DNA of 64,000 nucleotides from an uncultured Myxococcales bacterium (GCA_937980205.1 CALJKW010000051.1:124001-188000); one strand, 5' to 3'; shown: positions 25,270-33,246, numbered from the stretch's first letter. Translations and numbers: made by a program. Notes: generated from the sequence alone by a model not told the origin.

Positions 25270-25824
25270 CTATGCGCCGTCGAAGGCGGCGATGATCTTC
25301 TGCACCGTCTCGTCCGGTGTGGTCGATTTCCTCAGCAGGTGAAGCACGGACTTCTTGCGGACGCGGGACACATGCGACTGCTCTTGGCCGAGAACCTTGT
25401 TCGATTCCTGCTCACCGGCTTTGGCAGCCTCCGCGGACGGGTACTCGCACACCGTGACCTCCACGCCATCGGTGCCGTCCGCCCGCCCGCAGTAGATTGC
25501 CAGGTGCGTTCGGCCCATCAGCTGCCGCGTCGGACCGAAGGTGATTCCTTGCGGCTGCAACGCGGCCTGCAGCTCTTCGAGGCTGATCGTATCGGCATCG
25601 CTCTGGCGGGCGGCCGACTCCGCGGTCAGCTGGCCGGCAAGTGTGGCAGCTTGCGGTAGCCCCGCGCGCGGATCGGCTTTTGGCGCTGGCGCCGGGGGTG
25701 TCGAGGGCTTCTCATCCTTCCGACAGGCCGTCCCGAAAACTCCCAGCAAAATCGCGAAAAAAACCGTCCGAGTTTGGCCTCCGAAGTAGCGTCGCGGCCC
25801 GCCAATCACCTGAAGGAGTCTCAT
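25270..25824 (-). CDS. Lipoprotein of unknown function, start overlapping a divergent gene
   Basis: 184 aa from ATG at 25824, or about 179 aa from GTG at 25809. The signal is VFFAILLGVFGTAC, a good lipobox, after a long n-region. The mature part starts with a Pro/Ala-rich linker and continues with a small domain containing THLAIYCGRADG and VTVCEYPSAEAAKAGEQ, which looks like an alpha-beta domain with a pair of Cys. The ATG choice overlaps the divergent DUF4331 ATG by two bases. The first 45 bp would therefore share DNA with that gene's ribosome-binding site; the GTG at 25809 avoids this. Confidence 0.65.
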   Translation of the reverse strand: MRLLQVIGGPRRYFGGQTRTVFFAILLGVFGTACRKDEKPSTPPAPAPKADPRAGLPQAATLAGQLTAESAARQSDADTISLEELQAALQPQGITFGPTRQLMGRTHLAIYCGRADGTDGVEVTVCEYPSAEAAKAGEQESNKVLGQEQSHVSRVRKKSVLHLLRKSTTPDETVQKIIAAFDGA

Positions 25825-27406
25825 GCGTACCCTCTTCGCAGCTGCCTTCGCTTTGGTTTTCTCATCGACGGCATTCGCCTCGAGCCACCGCGAGGCGCCG
25901 TTCATTACCAAGAACCCGAAGGTCGACAACACCGACTTCTACCTCTTCAACAGCTACGAGACGGGACGTTCGAACTTCGTGACGATCATCTCGAACTTCC
26001 AGCCGCTGCAGGCTCCGTACGGCGGCCCGAACTACTTCACGATGGATCCCGAGGCGCTCTACGAGATCCACATCGACAACACGGGTGAGGGCGTCGAGGA
26101 CATCACCTTCCAGTTCCGCTTCCAGAACGACCTCGCCAACGGCGTCGGCATCGCGTTGCCCATCGCGCAGCCTGACGGCGGTGGAGGTTTCCCCTCTGCC
26201 GACGGCGGCATCTCGCTGATTCCGATCCCCCTGATCAACGCGGCCCCACTCGGCGTGGATGACGGCGGCACGACGCCGATGTTCTCGAAGCCGGGTCCGT
26301 TGCAGGGCCTGCAGGAGCGTTACACGGTTGGCATCGTTCGCGGACCGCGCCGCGGCGCTGCCGCCATGCCGATCACCAACGCGGCGGGCGGCGGCGCGGT
26401 CTTCGACAAGCCGATGGACAACGTCGGGCAGAAGACGTTCCCCGGCAACTCGTACGAGGCCTATGCGAACTCCTTCATCTACAACGTCACGATTCCCGGC
26501 TGCCCGACGCAGGGTCGAATGTTTGTCGGGTCGCGAAAGGAAGGGTTCGCTGTCAACCTCGGACCGGTGTTCGATCTTGTGAACGCGCCGCCCGGCGTGA
26601 TCACGGTCGACGCCAACCGTGGCGCGGTGCCAAACCCAATCGCTAACGCAAACGTGACGACGATTGCGCTCGAGATCGACAAGGCCTGCCTGACGCAGAG
26701 CATGACGCAGCCGATCATCGGTGGTTGGTCGACCGCGAGCCTGCGCCAGGCGCGCGTGCTCAATCCGGCAGCTCCGTACGTCGCTCCTTCTCGTGAAGGT
26801 GGAGCGTGGGTTCAGGTCTCTCGCCTCGGTGCGCCGCTGGTCAATGAGGTCGTCATCGGCATCCCAGACAAGGACAAGTTCAACGCGAGCGAGCCGAAGG
26901 ACGACGCGGCGAACTTCGCGAAGTACGTATTCAATCCGACCCTGCCGTTCCTGCTCGAAGTCTTGTTCGGTGTCTCCGCGCCGAAGGTCTTCCCGAGAAC
27001 GGACCTGGGAACGGCATTCCTCACCGGCGTGCCGACCGTGAACAAGTTCCCCGGCAACCAGCCGCCAACAGAAATGCTGCGTCTCAACACGGCAATTCCG
27101 GCAACTGCGCCGGCGGCGCAGAACAACCTCGGTGCGCTCGGCTGCTTCGACCTGACGATGCGCAACGCCACCAGTGGGCCTCCGCTGAACACCGGGTTGT
27201 CGACGTGTGACCCTGCAGGCTTTCCCAACGGCCGCCGCCCCGGCGACGACACGGTCGATGTCGCTCTGCGCGTCGTGATGGGCATCTTGCTCAGCGGCAA
27301 CGATGCGCCGTCGGGGGCCATCCCGTTCCACGACGCCGTCCTTCAGGACGACAACCAGTTCGACAACACGTTCCCGTACCTCAAGACGCCGAACCCGGGG
27401 AGCTGA
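25823..27406 (+). CDS. Exported DUF4331 protein
   Basis: 527 aa with a Sec signal (MRTLFAAAFALVFSSTAFA) and a strong ribosome-binding site (GAAGGAG, 6 bp before the ATG). The mature N-terminus SSHREAPFITKNPKVDNTDF is the hallmark of DUF4331, a family of exported proteins of unknown function, and later blocks (VRGPRRGAAA, GRRPGDDTVDVALRVVMG, FHDAVLQDDNQFDNTFPYL) also match its pattern. Several codons are less GC-biased than in neighbouring genes, which may reflect high expression or transfer. It leads a run of five exported-protein genes (25823-30707) with gaps of 0-30 bp. Confidence 0.85.
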   Translation: MRTLFAAAFALVFSSTAFASSHREAPFITKNPKVDNTDFYLFNSYETGRSNFVTIISNFQPLQAPYGGPNYFTMDPEALYEIHIDNTGEGVEDITFQFRFQNDLANGVGIALPIAQPDGGGGFPSADGGISLIPIPLINAAPLGVDDGGTTPMFSKPGPLQGLQERYTVGIVRGPRRGAAAMPITNAAGGGAVFDKPMDNVGQKTFPGNSYEAYANSFIYNVTIPGCPTQGRMFVGSRKEGFAVNLGPVFDLVNAPPGVITVDANRGAVPNPIANANVTTIALEIDKACLTQSMTQPIIGGWSTASLRQARVLNPAAPYVAPSREGGAWVQVSRLGAPLVNEVVIGIPDKDKFNASEPKDDAANFAKYVFNPTLPFLLEVLFGVSAPKVFPRTDLGTAFLTGVPTVNKFPGNQPPTEMLRLNTAIPATAPAAQNNLGALGCFDLTMRNATSGPPLNTGLSTCDPAGFPNGRRPGDDTVDVALRVVMGILLSGNDAPSGAIPFHDAVLQDDNQFDNTFPYLKTPNPGS

Positions 27407-27408
27407 CC

Positions 27409-27801
27409 ATGAACCGGATGCGCAAGATGATCGCCATCGCGATGCTTGCGATGGCGTGGCAGTCGTGCAGTTGCGACCCCATCGTCCCGGTTCCTGACGG
27501 CGGCACCGGCGGCGGCGGCACGGCCGGCGGCGCCGGCGGGGGCACGGCAGGCGGCCAGGGCGGCGGCACCGGTGGTGCTGGCGGCATGGGCGGCATGGGC
27601 GGCGCTGGTGGAGCAGGCGGCGCAGGCGGAGGCGCAGGCGGCGGCTCGGGCACCACGCAGCTCACCGAGTACGTCCGCGACCTCATCGTCACCGGCACGA
27701 GCGACACCGCTCAGCCGCGTCCCGCAGCCGAGTTCGAGGGCCTGCCCGACGACAACCCCATCACCTTCTCCCCCGCATTCTTCGACGGAGGCACGAACTA
27801 A
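27409..27801 (+). CDS. Short Gly-rich-linker lipoprotein
   Basis: 130 aa, ATG 2 bp after the DUF4331 stop. The signal MNRMRKMIAIAMLAMAWQSC gives a lipidated Cys at 20 or 22. Residues 33-80 are almost only Gly, Ala, Thr and Met (GGAGGMGGMGGAGGAGG), a flexible tether. The last 45 residues (TEYVRDLIVTGTSDTAQPRP onward) carry a short conserved-looking tail ending FSPAFFDGGTN. No enzyme motif, so it may be an anchor or adaptor for the neighbouring exported proteins. Confidence 0.8.
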   Translation: MNRMRKMIAIAMLAMAWQSCSCDPIVPVPDGGTGGGGTAGGAGGGTAGGQGGGTGGAGGMGGMGGAGGAGGAGGGAGGGSGTTQLTEYVRDLIVTGTSDTAQPRPAAEFEGLPDDNPITFSPAFFDGGTN

Positions 27802-28863
27802 ATGCGCGCGCTCCTCATCGCAGCTCTCGTCACGAGCCTCGCCGCCACCGCGGCCGAGGCCCCGAAGAACGCCGACCTCGAGAAGGCGCAGAAGGCGCTC
27901 GCGGCGAAGAAGTACCCCGACGCGCTCAAGGCCATCGAGGCTGCCGAGAAGAAGGGCGGCCTCGACCTCGACAGCTACACCACGCTCGTCGAGAGCAAGG
28001 CCCTCTCGCTCGCTTCGACCAAGAAGCTCGACAAGGCGGAAGAGGAGTTCAAGAAGCTCCTCGCGATGGACCCGCGCCGCGACCTCGCCGGCAAGTACAA
28101 GGGCGACGTCCTCAAGGCGCTCGACCCCGCGCTCACCTGGGTCGGCCAGGCCGGCGGCATTCAGGTCGTCGCCACCGACCCCGTCGCGCAGAACGGGCGC
28201 ATCACGTCGGTCTCCGTCACCGTGAAGAACGACCCGCTCTCGATGGTGAAGGCCGCGCGCATCTGGGTCCGCAACGACGGCGGCGCGTGGAAGCCCTCCG
28301 ACGTCGCGGTCACGAACGGCACGGCCACCGCCGAGGCCGGAGGCGCCGAGGTCGAGTACTGGGCCGAGCTGCTCGACGGAGCCAGGAACCAGGTGAAGCT
28401 CCTCGGCTCGCAGTTGCGGCCCGCGCGCGCCACCGCGCCGGCGCCCGTCGCCGAGGCTCCGAAGAAAGAGGAGAAGGCCGCGCCCGCGCCCGCAGCGACG
28501 ACCGCCGAGGCGCAGCCGCGCGTCGAGCAGCCGCCGAAGCTGACGCCGAGCGAGAGCTCGCAGACCGCCGACGCCACCGTCACGGACGAGGCGCCGAAGA
28601 GCGGCAGCATCCTTCGCCCGGTGAGCTACGCCGTCCTCGGCGCGGCGCTCATCGCGGCCGGCGTCGGCGTCTACTTCGGAGCCACCTCCGAGTCCGCGAA
28701 GTCCTCCATCCGGATGGATTACATGTCGATGTCGTTCTCTCCGCAGGCGCTCTACGACCGCGACCAGGCGCGCATCGGTCAGGCGCAGATCGCGAACGGC
28801 ATGTTCATCACCGCCGCGGTCGCCGCGGCCATCGGCGTGGTGCTGTTCGTCCTCGGCGGCTGA
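27802..28863 (+). CDS. Exported TPR-like protein with C-terminal membrane segments
   Basis: 353 aa, ATG directly after the previous stop (no gap). Signal peptide MRALLIAALVTSLAATAA. Residues 22-110 are helix pairs (LEKAQKALAAKKYPDALKAI, KLDKAEEEFKKLLAMDPRR) of TPR type. Residues 115-205 form a beta domain, VKNDPLSMVKAARIWVRNDG. A Pro/Ala/Glu-rich linker (215-265) is followed by two hydrophobic segments (about 272-293 and 330-352), the last ending VVLFVLGG. It is anchored in a membrane with the TPR part outside the cytoplasm; partner-binding is inferred. Confidence 0.8.
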   Translation: MRALLIAALVTSLAATAAEAPKNADLEKAQKALAAKKYPDALKAIEAAEKKGGLDLDSYTTLVESKALSLASTKKLDKAEEEFKKLLAMDPRRDLAGKYKGDVLKALDPALTWVGQAGGIQVVATDPVAQNGRITSVSVTVKNDPLSMVKAARIWVRNDGGAWKPSDVAVTNGTATAEAGGAEVEYWAELLDGARNQVKLLGSQLRPARATAPAPVAEAPKKEEKAAPAPAATTAEAQPRVEQPPKLTPSESSQTADATVTDEAPKSGSILRPVSYAVLGAALIAAGVGVYFGATSESAKSSIRMDYMSMSFSPQALYDRDQARIGQAQIANGMFITAAVAAAIGVVLFVLGG

Positions 28864-28893
28864 CCCCGTCCAACCCAGACAGGAGAAAATTCA

Positions 28894-29349
28894 ATGAAGC
28901 ACATGATCACCGTGCTGGTGTTGGCTGCGGGTGTCTCGTTTGCCGCGGGGGCCCCACCCGCGAAGCAGGTCGCCGCGAAGGAGACGCCGGCGAAGAAGTC
29001 GCTCTTCGAGCGGCTCGGCGGCAAGCCGGCGGTCGAGGCGGTCATCGACGACTTCCTCGGGCGCGTCGCGAAGGACGAGCGCATCAACGCGCGCTTCGCC
29101 GTCGGCCACGTGCCGCGGCTGCGGCAGCGGCTCGTCGAGCTCGTCTGCGCCGGCACCGGAGGTCCCTGCGTCTACTCCGGCCGGGACATGAAGTCGTCGC
29201 ACGCGGGCATGGGCATCACGAACGCGCAGTTCGACGCGCTCGTCGGCCACCTGGTGGCCACGCTCGACAAGTTCAAGGTCCCCGCGCAGGAGAAGGGCGA
29301 GCTGCTCGCCATCCTCGGCCCCATGCGCGGCGTCATCGTGGAGGAATGA
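28894..29349 (+). CDS. Exported group I truncated haemoglobin
   Basis: 151 aa with a signal peptide (MKHMITVLVLAAGVSFAAGA) and a basic linker. The globin part begins SLFERLGGKPAVEAVIDDFL and has the proximal histidine in MKSSHAGMGI (His103). Aligned by eye to mycobacterial TrHbN, the B10 position is Leu55 rather than Tyr and E11 is Leu80 rather than Gln, so the distal pocket lacks the usual hydrogen-bond donors. Cys85 and Cys92 (VCAGTGGPC) could form a disulphide. An AGGAGA ribosome-binding site precedes the ATG. The stop overlaps the next start (ATGA at 29346). Confidence 0.85.
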   Translation: MKHMITVLVLAAGVSFAAGAPPAKQVAAKETPAKKSLFERLGGKPAVEAVIDDFLGRVAKDERINARFAVGHVPRLRQRLVELVCAGTGGPCVYSGRDMKSSHAGMGITNAQFDALVGHLVATLDKFKVPAQEKGELLAILGPMRGVIVEE

Positions 29350-30707
29350 GAATGAGACACGCTGCGCTGATGCTGTTCGTGTCGTCGGCGGCGCTGGCCG
29401 CTCCGACCCAGTGGGTGAAGTCGAAGGGCATCGTGCACTTCATCATCGAGGGCCCGTTCGACGACGTGCACGGAGAGAGCCGGCAGCTCCAGGGCTCGAT
29501 CGAGATGGATCCGGAGAGCTGGGCCGCGACCAACGGCTCCGTCGCCGTCGATATCGACACCATCCGCACCGGCATCGATCAGCGCGACGAGGACATGCGA
29601 ACCGAGTTCATCCAGTCGACGCGGTTCCCCAAGGCCATTCTCACCATCGAGAAGATCGACCGGCCGTCGCAGGGCGCGCTGCAGGCGAACTCGAGCGTGA
29701 AGGGCGACGTGCACGGCACGTTCGAGATCCACGGCGTGCGGCGGAAGATCACCTTCCCCGTCAACATCACCCGCGAGGGCGTGAGCTCGGTGCGCGCGGC
29801 CGGCTCGTTCGTGATTCCGTTCGCCGACTTCAGCATCCCCCGCCCGTCGCGGCTGTTCCTCAAGCTCGGCGACCGCGCGAAGATCATCTTCGACGTCACG
29901 TTCGATCGGAAGAACGAGCAGACGCCGCCGGTCGTCGTCGTCGAGCCGACGGTGCAGCAGGTGCTGCCCGAGGCGCCGAAGCCGAAGCCTCCGCCGAAGA
30001 AGAAGCCGCAGAAGGCGCTCGAGTTCAAATACGTGTTCACCGCCGGCGACGCGAAGTCGCGCGGCGAGAAGCTCTTCCACTCGGAGAAGCTCGGCGGCGA
30101 GGGCAACAAGCTGACCTGCTTCCACTGCCACGCGAAGGGCGAGGACAAGGACCTCAAAGACGGTCACGTCCGCTCGGGCCGCACCGTCGCGAACTCGGCC
30201 GGACGGAAGGTGTTCTGGAATGGGTTCGCGACCGACGTCGCGAAGGCGTCGGCGATCTGCCAGAAGGCGTTCATGCTCGGGAATGGGATGACCCCGGAGC
30301 AGGAGGAGGACCTCGGCGCCTTCCTCGAGGCCATCAGCAAGGACCCGAACGCGCCCGCGCTCGAGTACACGGTGAACTACCGCTCGATGGAGGTGCTGCT
30401 CCAGGACCCGACCGGCGGCGACCCCGCGAAGGGCAAGAAGCTCGCGGACAAGTACTGCATGACGTGCCACCTCGACGGGCGCGTCGGGCCGGTGTGGGCT
30501 CCGGGCCTCTACGAGCCCGACTGGGTCGTGCGCCGCGTCCGCCGGCTGGAGGGACATCAGAATAGACAGATGCCCAACTTCAGCCAGGCGCGGCTGCCGG
30601 ATGATGACCTGCGCCACATCGTGTCTTATTTGACGGCTCCGGCGTCGGCTCCGCCGATCTTCAAGCGGGTGAAGAAGGTCGGGGCTCCGGCCGCTGGAGC
30701 GCGGTAA
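29346..30707 (+). CDS. Exported YceI domain fused to a dihaem cytochrome c
   Basis: 453 aa from ATG at 29346 (a second in-frame ATG at 29352), coupled to the haemoglobin gene. The signal peptide MRMRHAALMLFVSSAALAA is followed by a YceI lipocalin-like domain (20-190: FDDVHGESRQLQGSI, FPKAILTIEKID, GTFEIHGVRRKITFPV), which binds isoprenoid-type ligands such as quinones in known members. A Pro/Lys linker (200-222) leads to two c-type haem sites, CFHCH (258-262) and CMTCH (371-375). This is an exported electron-transfer protein; the YceI part may hold a quinone electron donor (inference). Confidence 0.88.
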   Translation: MRMRHAALMLFVSSAALAAPTQWVKSKGIVHFIIEGPFDDVHGESRQLQGSIEMDPESWAATNGSVAVDIDTIRTGIDQRDEDMRTEFIQSTRFPKAILTIEKIDRPSQGALQANSSVKGDVHGTFEIHGVRRKITFPVNITREGVSSVRAAGSFVIPFADFSIPRPSRLFLKLGDRAKIIFDVTFDRKNEQTPPVVVVEPTVQQVLPEAPKPKPPPKKKPQKALEFKYVFTAGDAKSRGEKLFHSEKLGGEGNKLTCFHCHAKGEDKDLKDGHVRSGRTVANSAGRKVFWNGFATDVAKASAICQKAFMLGNGMTPEQEEDLGAFLEAISKDPNAPALEYTVNYRSMEVLLQDPTGGDPAKGKKLADKYCMTCHLDGRVGPVWAPGLYEPDWVVRRVRRLEGHQNRQMPNFSQARLPDDDLRHIVSYLTAPASAPPIFKRVKKVGAPAAGAR

Positions 30708-30717
30708 GTCTCCGGGG

Positions 30718-31044
30718 GTGAACTTCCACGACGCGGTGCTCGACGGCTTCGCGCTGGATGCCCAGCGCGTGCTGACGGTGCGGTTCTCCGAGGTGAAGGG
30801 AGAGCCGTCGGGCGACGTCGTCGTGCTCACTGTCACCGGGCATGAGCTGCTGCTGCAGCAAGGGCAGTTCGAGGCGGACTGGTTCTTGAGCACGGTGTTC
30901 TGCGTGGACAACGCCGGCGCGCGCCAGGAGCTGCGTCCCGGCGCGAGCCTGAAGGTCGGCCGGCTGGTGGTGCTGGGCGACAACGGTGCGTTCCTCGAGG
31001 TCGTCGGTGGAGAGCTCGAGGTCCGGGTGTCGCGCGGGCCGTAG
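30718..31044 (+). CDS. Small protein of unknown function
   Basis: 108 aa from GTG at 30718, 10 bp after the cytochrome gene. No signal peptide, no Cys motif. The chain NFHDAVLDGFALDAQRVLTV followed by strands looks like a compact beta protein. It may be the last gene of the 25.8 kb operon or independent. Beyond its stop at 31044 begins the repeat region. Confidence 0.6.
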   Translation: MNFHDAVLDGFALDAQRVLTVRFSEVKGEPSGDVVVLTVTGHELLLQQGQFEADWFLSTVFCVDNAGARQELRPGASLKVGRLVVLGDNGAFLEVVGGELEVRVSRGP

Positions 31045-31070
31045 GCGCGTTGGCTTCGAACAGGAAGGCG

Positions 31071-31129
31071 CCTTGCTTCGGCGCGCGGCCGTGGAGGGAG
31101 GAAGAGTGGTTCAGCTCCAGGGCCTGTCA
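31071..31129 (+). repeat. Dispersed repeat module, second copy
   Basis: Shares the core CCGTGGAGGGAGGAAGAGTG (31092-31111) and flanking similarity with the minus-strand copy at 4179-4237. It is the first of three blocks that occur here in the same order as in the 2.1-4.2 kb region. Confidence 0.7.
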
Positions 31130-31209
31130 CCCCGGCGGCGGCTCGGCGCGCGGCGATCGGCTGCGGTGGGTGCGGCGATTCTCGTGGAAGCCGGCAGCCG
31201 AGTCCGGCG

Positions 31210-31234
31210 CGGCTTCGCGAGACGCGGGTGCTCG
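31210..31234 (+). pseudogene. Fragment identical to the 3' end of the AbiEi-like gene
   Basis: A 25-bp stretch identical to the complement of 2574-2598, which encodes the RLRETRVL part near the C-terminus of the AbiEi-like protein. In the corresponding frame here the reading runs on as RLRETRVLAARRRRAVLP. The rest of the gene is absent, so this is interpreted as a relic of a homologous gene. Confidence 0.45.
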
Positions 31235-31306
31235 CCGCCAGGCGCCGCCGGGCAGTGCTTCCATCAACTGGCGGGCAGAGGCGAGGCGCTCGGCCGGCTT
31301 CCGGCG

Positions 31307-31410
31307 CGTAGGCCCGTTTGTTCCCGGCGCGAGTTGGGCAGCCCCTCGGATTGGCTTCGAGGGGACAGCGGCACGCGTCGGGCTTCGCGCTGCGCTCGAC
31401 CGCCGTGCGC
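31307..31410 (+). repeat. Third copy of the 1881-2307 repeat unit
   Basis: Contains CCCGTTTGTTCCC, then GCAGCCCCTCGG and TTGGCTTCGAGGGGACAG, ending near CGCTCGACCGC, as in the minus-strand copy at about 2140-2243. The outer part of the unit (the GTCGCGGGGACC block) is missing. Confidence 0.75.
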
Positions 31411-31484
31411 TCCGGTTTGCGGCGCGGGAGCGTGAGCGCTCGGCGTTCGCGACCGGCCGCGGAGGGGCGCGGGGGTCCACGGCC

Positions 31485-31542
31485 AAAGTTTTTCAGGCGC
31501 GCATCCCCCAAATTTTTAGGGGATGCCCGCATGAAAAACTTT
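31485..31542. repeat. AT-rich 58-bp palindrome (hairpin)
   Basis: Arms AAAGTTTTTCA and TGAAAAACTTT (11 bp perfect) at the base, about five poorly paired bases, then GCATCCCC and GGGGATGC (8 bp perfect), with a 10-base AT-rich loop at 31509-31518. The AT content is unusual for this window. It could be a bidirectional transcript end between convergent genes or a MITE-like palindromic element. Confidence 0.65.
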
Positions 31543-31761
31543 CCCCGCACAGACGCGACCGGCAGCGGCGCCGCCCTCACGCCCCGCCGGACGCAACAGA
31601 CGGACTCGTGGAGAGCCCCCAGGCGACCGCGCCGCGCGAAGAAGCCGCCGCACCTTCAACAGCCCCTCTCAGCGCCGCGATCCCGCACCCACGACGCAGG
31701 CCCAGGAGCTGCGCCACTCCTCTTCCCTCATGGCGCGGGGCCCGGGCGAGGCCGCACAGAT

Positions 31762-32550
31762 TCACCCGCCCACGCGCTGCAGCTCATCGAACCCCGGCAG
31801 GCTCGACAGGTCCGGCACGAGCACGATCTCGATGCGCCGGTTGGCCGCCTTGTTCGCGGGCGAGTCGTTGGGCACCGCGGGCATCGAGTCTCCATAGCTC
31901 GCGGCGCTGATGCGCTCCGCCGGCAGCCCGGCCTCCGTCATCGTGTGCAGCACGGTGAGCGCGCGCGCAGACGCCAGCTCCCAGTTCGTCTTCCACCCGC
32001 CCTTGCCACTCAAAGGCACGTTGTCGGTGTGGCCCTCGATCTGAAACTTCCTGCCGCCGATGCCCTGCAGCAGCCCGCTGACCTCGACGATGGCCGCCTT
32101 GCCCTCCTTCGACAGGTTCGCCGAGCCCGACGGGAACAAGATGTCCGTCGCGAGCTCGACCACCATGCGGCCCTCGCGCATGCGGACCTTCAGCTTCCCG
32201 GCATCGATGAGCGTCTTGAACTTGTCGAGCAGCGTCTTGAACTCGGCGACGCGGGCCTCGGTCTCCTCTTTGCGCTTCCGCAGCTCGGCGAGCGCGCTCT
32301 CGAGCGCAGACTTGTCCGTCTTCGACTTTCCGTAGGCCGCCTCGAGCTCGGCCAGCTTCGAGGCCAGCTCCTTCTCGCGGGCGTCGAGGTCGCGGACCTT
32401 CTGCTTCTCCTTCTCGAGCGCGGCCTTCGTGTCGCCGAGCTCCTTGTTCAGCTTCGCGGTGGTCGTCTCGTGCTCGGCCTTCAGCAGGTCATACGTGCCC
32501 TGCGTCACGCAGGCCGCCAGCAGCGGCATCGTCATCATGAGCGTTCGCAT
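31762..32550 (-). CDS. OmpA-family lipoprotein with coiled coil
   Basis: 262 aa from ATG at 32550 (upstream in-frame residues are not signal-like). The signal MRTLMMTMPLLAAC lipidates Cys14. Residues 20-135 form a long coiled coil of KAE, LEKEK and KELASKL heptads. Residues 145-260 are an OmpA/MotB peptidoglycan-binding domain with EGHTDNVPLSG, NWELASARAL and NKAANRRIEIVL. It should anchor in the outer membrane and bind peptidoglycan. Its first 62 bp overlap the 3' end of the DUF2238 gene, suggesting co-transcription. Confidence 0.88.
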   Translation of the reverse strand: MRTLMMTMPLLAACVTQGTYDLLKAEHETTTAKLNKELGDTKAALEKEKQKVRDLDAREKELASKLAELEAAYGKSKTDKSALESALAELRKRKEETEARVAEFKTLLDKFKTLIDAGKLKVRMREGRMVVELATDILFPSGSANLSKEGKAAIVEVSGLLQGIGGRKFQIEGHTDNVPLSGKGGWKTNWELASARALTVLHTMTEAGLPAERISAASYGDSMPAVPNDSPANKAANRRIEIVLVPDLSSLPGFDELQRVGG

Positions 32551-33214
32551 GGGTGGCGAGGTTACCCCTGCGGAGAAGTTTGGAGCGCCGAAGTATCCAC
32601 TCGCGGAGTCCGACGAAGAGCGCTCCCACTCCGGCGCCGAGCGCGTCGGCGAGCAGATCTTTCTGCGCGTCCCAGACATCGCCCTGCGAGCCCATGTACT
32701 TCACGCCGGCTCGGTTGGAGATGGTGCCGCTCGTCACCCACTCGAAGATCTCGTAGAGCGCCCCCACCATCACGAGCGCGGAGAAGACGAACAAGAGCTC
32801 TCCGCGCAGTCGCCGGCGGGGCTCGTTGCGGAAGAGCAGCTCGTGCACGCCCTGGAACAGCAGCAGCCCGAACGCGAAGTGCACCACGCGGTCGTACGGG
32901 TTTCGCTGAAACCCCTCGCGCAGCCACTCGGTGATGGGCACCTGCCCGTACGTGAAGTGGCTGCCGATGTCGTGGAGCGCGATCAGCGCCGCGACCTGCA
33001 CGTAGACGGCGTCACTGAACCGGAACCGCCGGTAGGTCAGGGCCATGACGGGAATGGCGACGGCGACGGGCACCGTCTCGGCGAGCCACACCAGCCGGGA
33101 CACCGGGTTGATCCCCGAGAGGATCGTCACGCCGACGGCGACCAGCGCGCACGCGAGCGGCACGCGATGTTCGGCGAACAGCCGGCGGTCGGATGGAGAG
33201 GAAGACGCGTTCAC
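32489..33214 (-). CDS. DUF2238 (YjdF-like) membrane protein
   Basis: 241 aa with about six membrane helices. Family features: LIALHDIGSHFTYGQVPITE in the first third, NPYDRVVHFAFGLLLFQGVH in the middle and ALYEIFEWVTSG with GSQGDVWDAQKDLLADALGA near the end, giving conserved His, Glu and Asp facing the membrane. DUF2238 proteins are of unknown function. The last 20 codons overlap the OmpA-lipoprotein gene, and the real C-terminus may be less conserved there. Confidence 0.85.
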   Translation of the reverse strand: MNASSSPSDRRLFAEHRVPLACALVAVGVTILSGINPVSRLVWLAETVPVAVAIPVMALTYRRFRFSDAVYVQVAALIALHDIGSHFTYGQVPITEWLREGFQRNPYDRVVHFAFGLLLFQGVHELLFRNEPRRRLRGELLFVFSALVMVGALYEIFEWVTSGTISNRAGVKYMGSQGDVWDAQKDLLADALGAGVGALFVGLREWILRRSKLLRRGNLATHANAHDDDAAAGGLRDAGHV

Positions 33215-33246
33215 CTCTCCAGACGACTAATGCGCCGGTGAGGGCG

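Larger units (their letters stand above)
31045..31761. other. Gene-free repeat region between convergent genes
   Basis: About 717 bp with no credible gene. From left to right it holds a copy of the 4179-4237 repeat (31071-31129), a 25-bp piece identical to the 3' end of the AbiEi-like gene (31210-31234), a copy of the 1881-2307 repeat unit (31307-31410) and an AT-rich hairpin (31485-31542). From 31543 to 31761 I see nothing recognisable. Confidence 0.6.
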
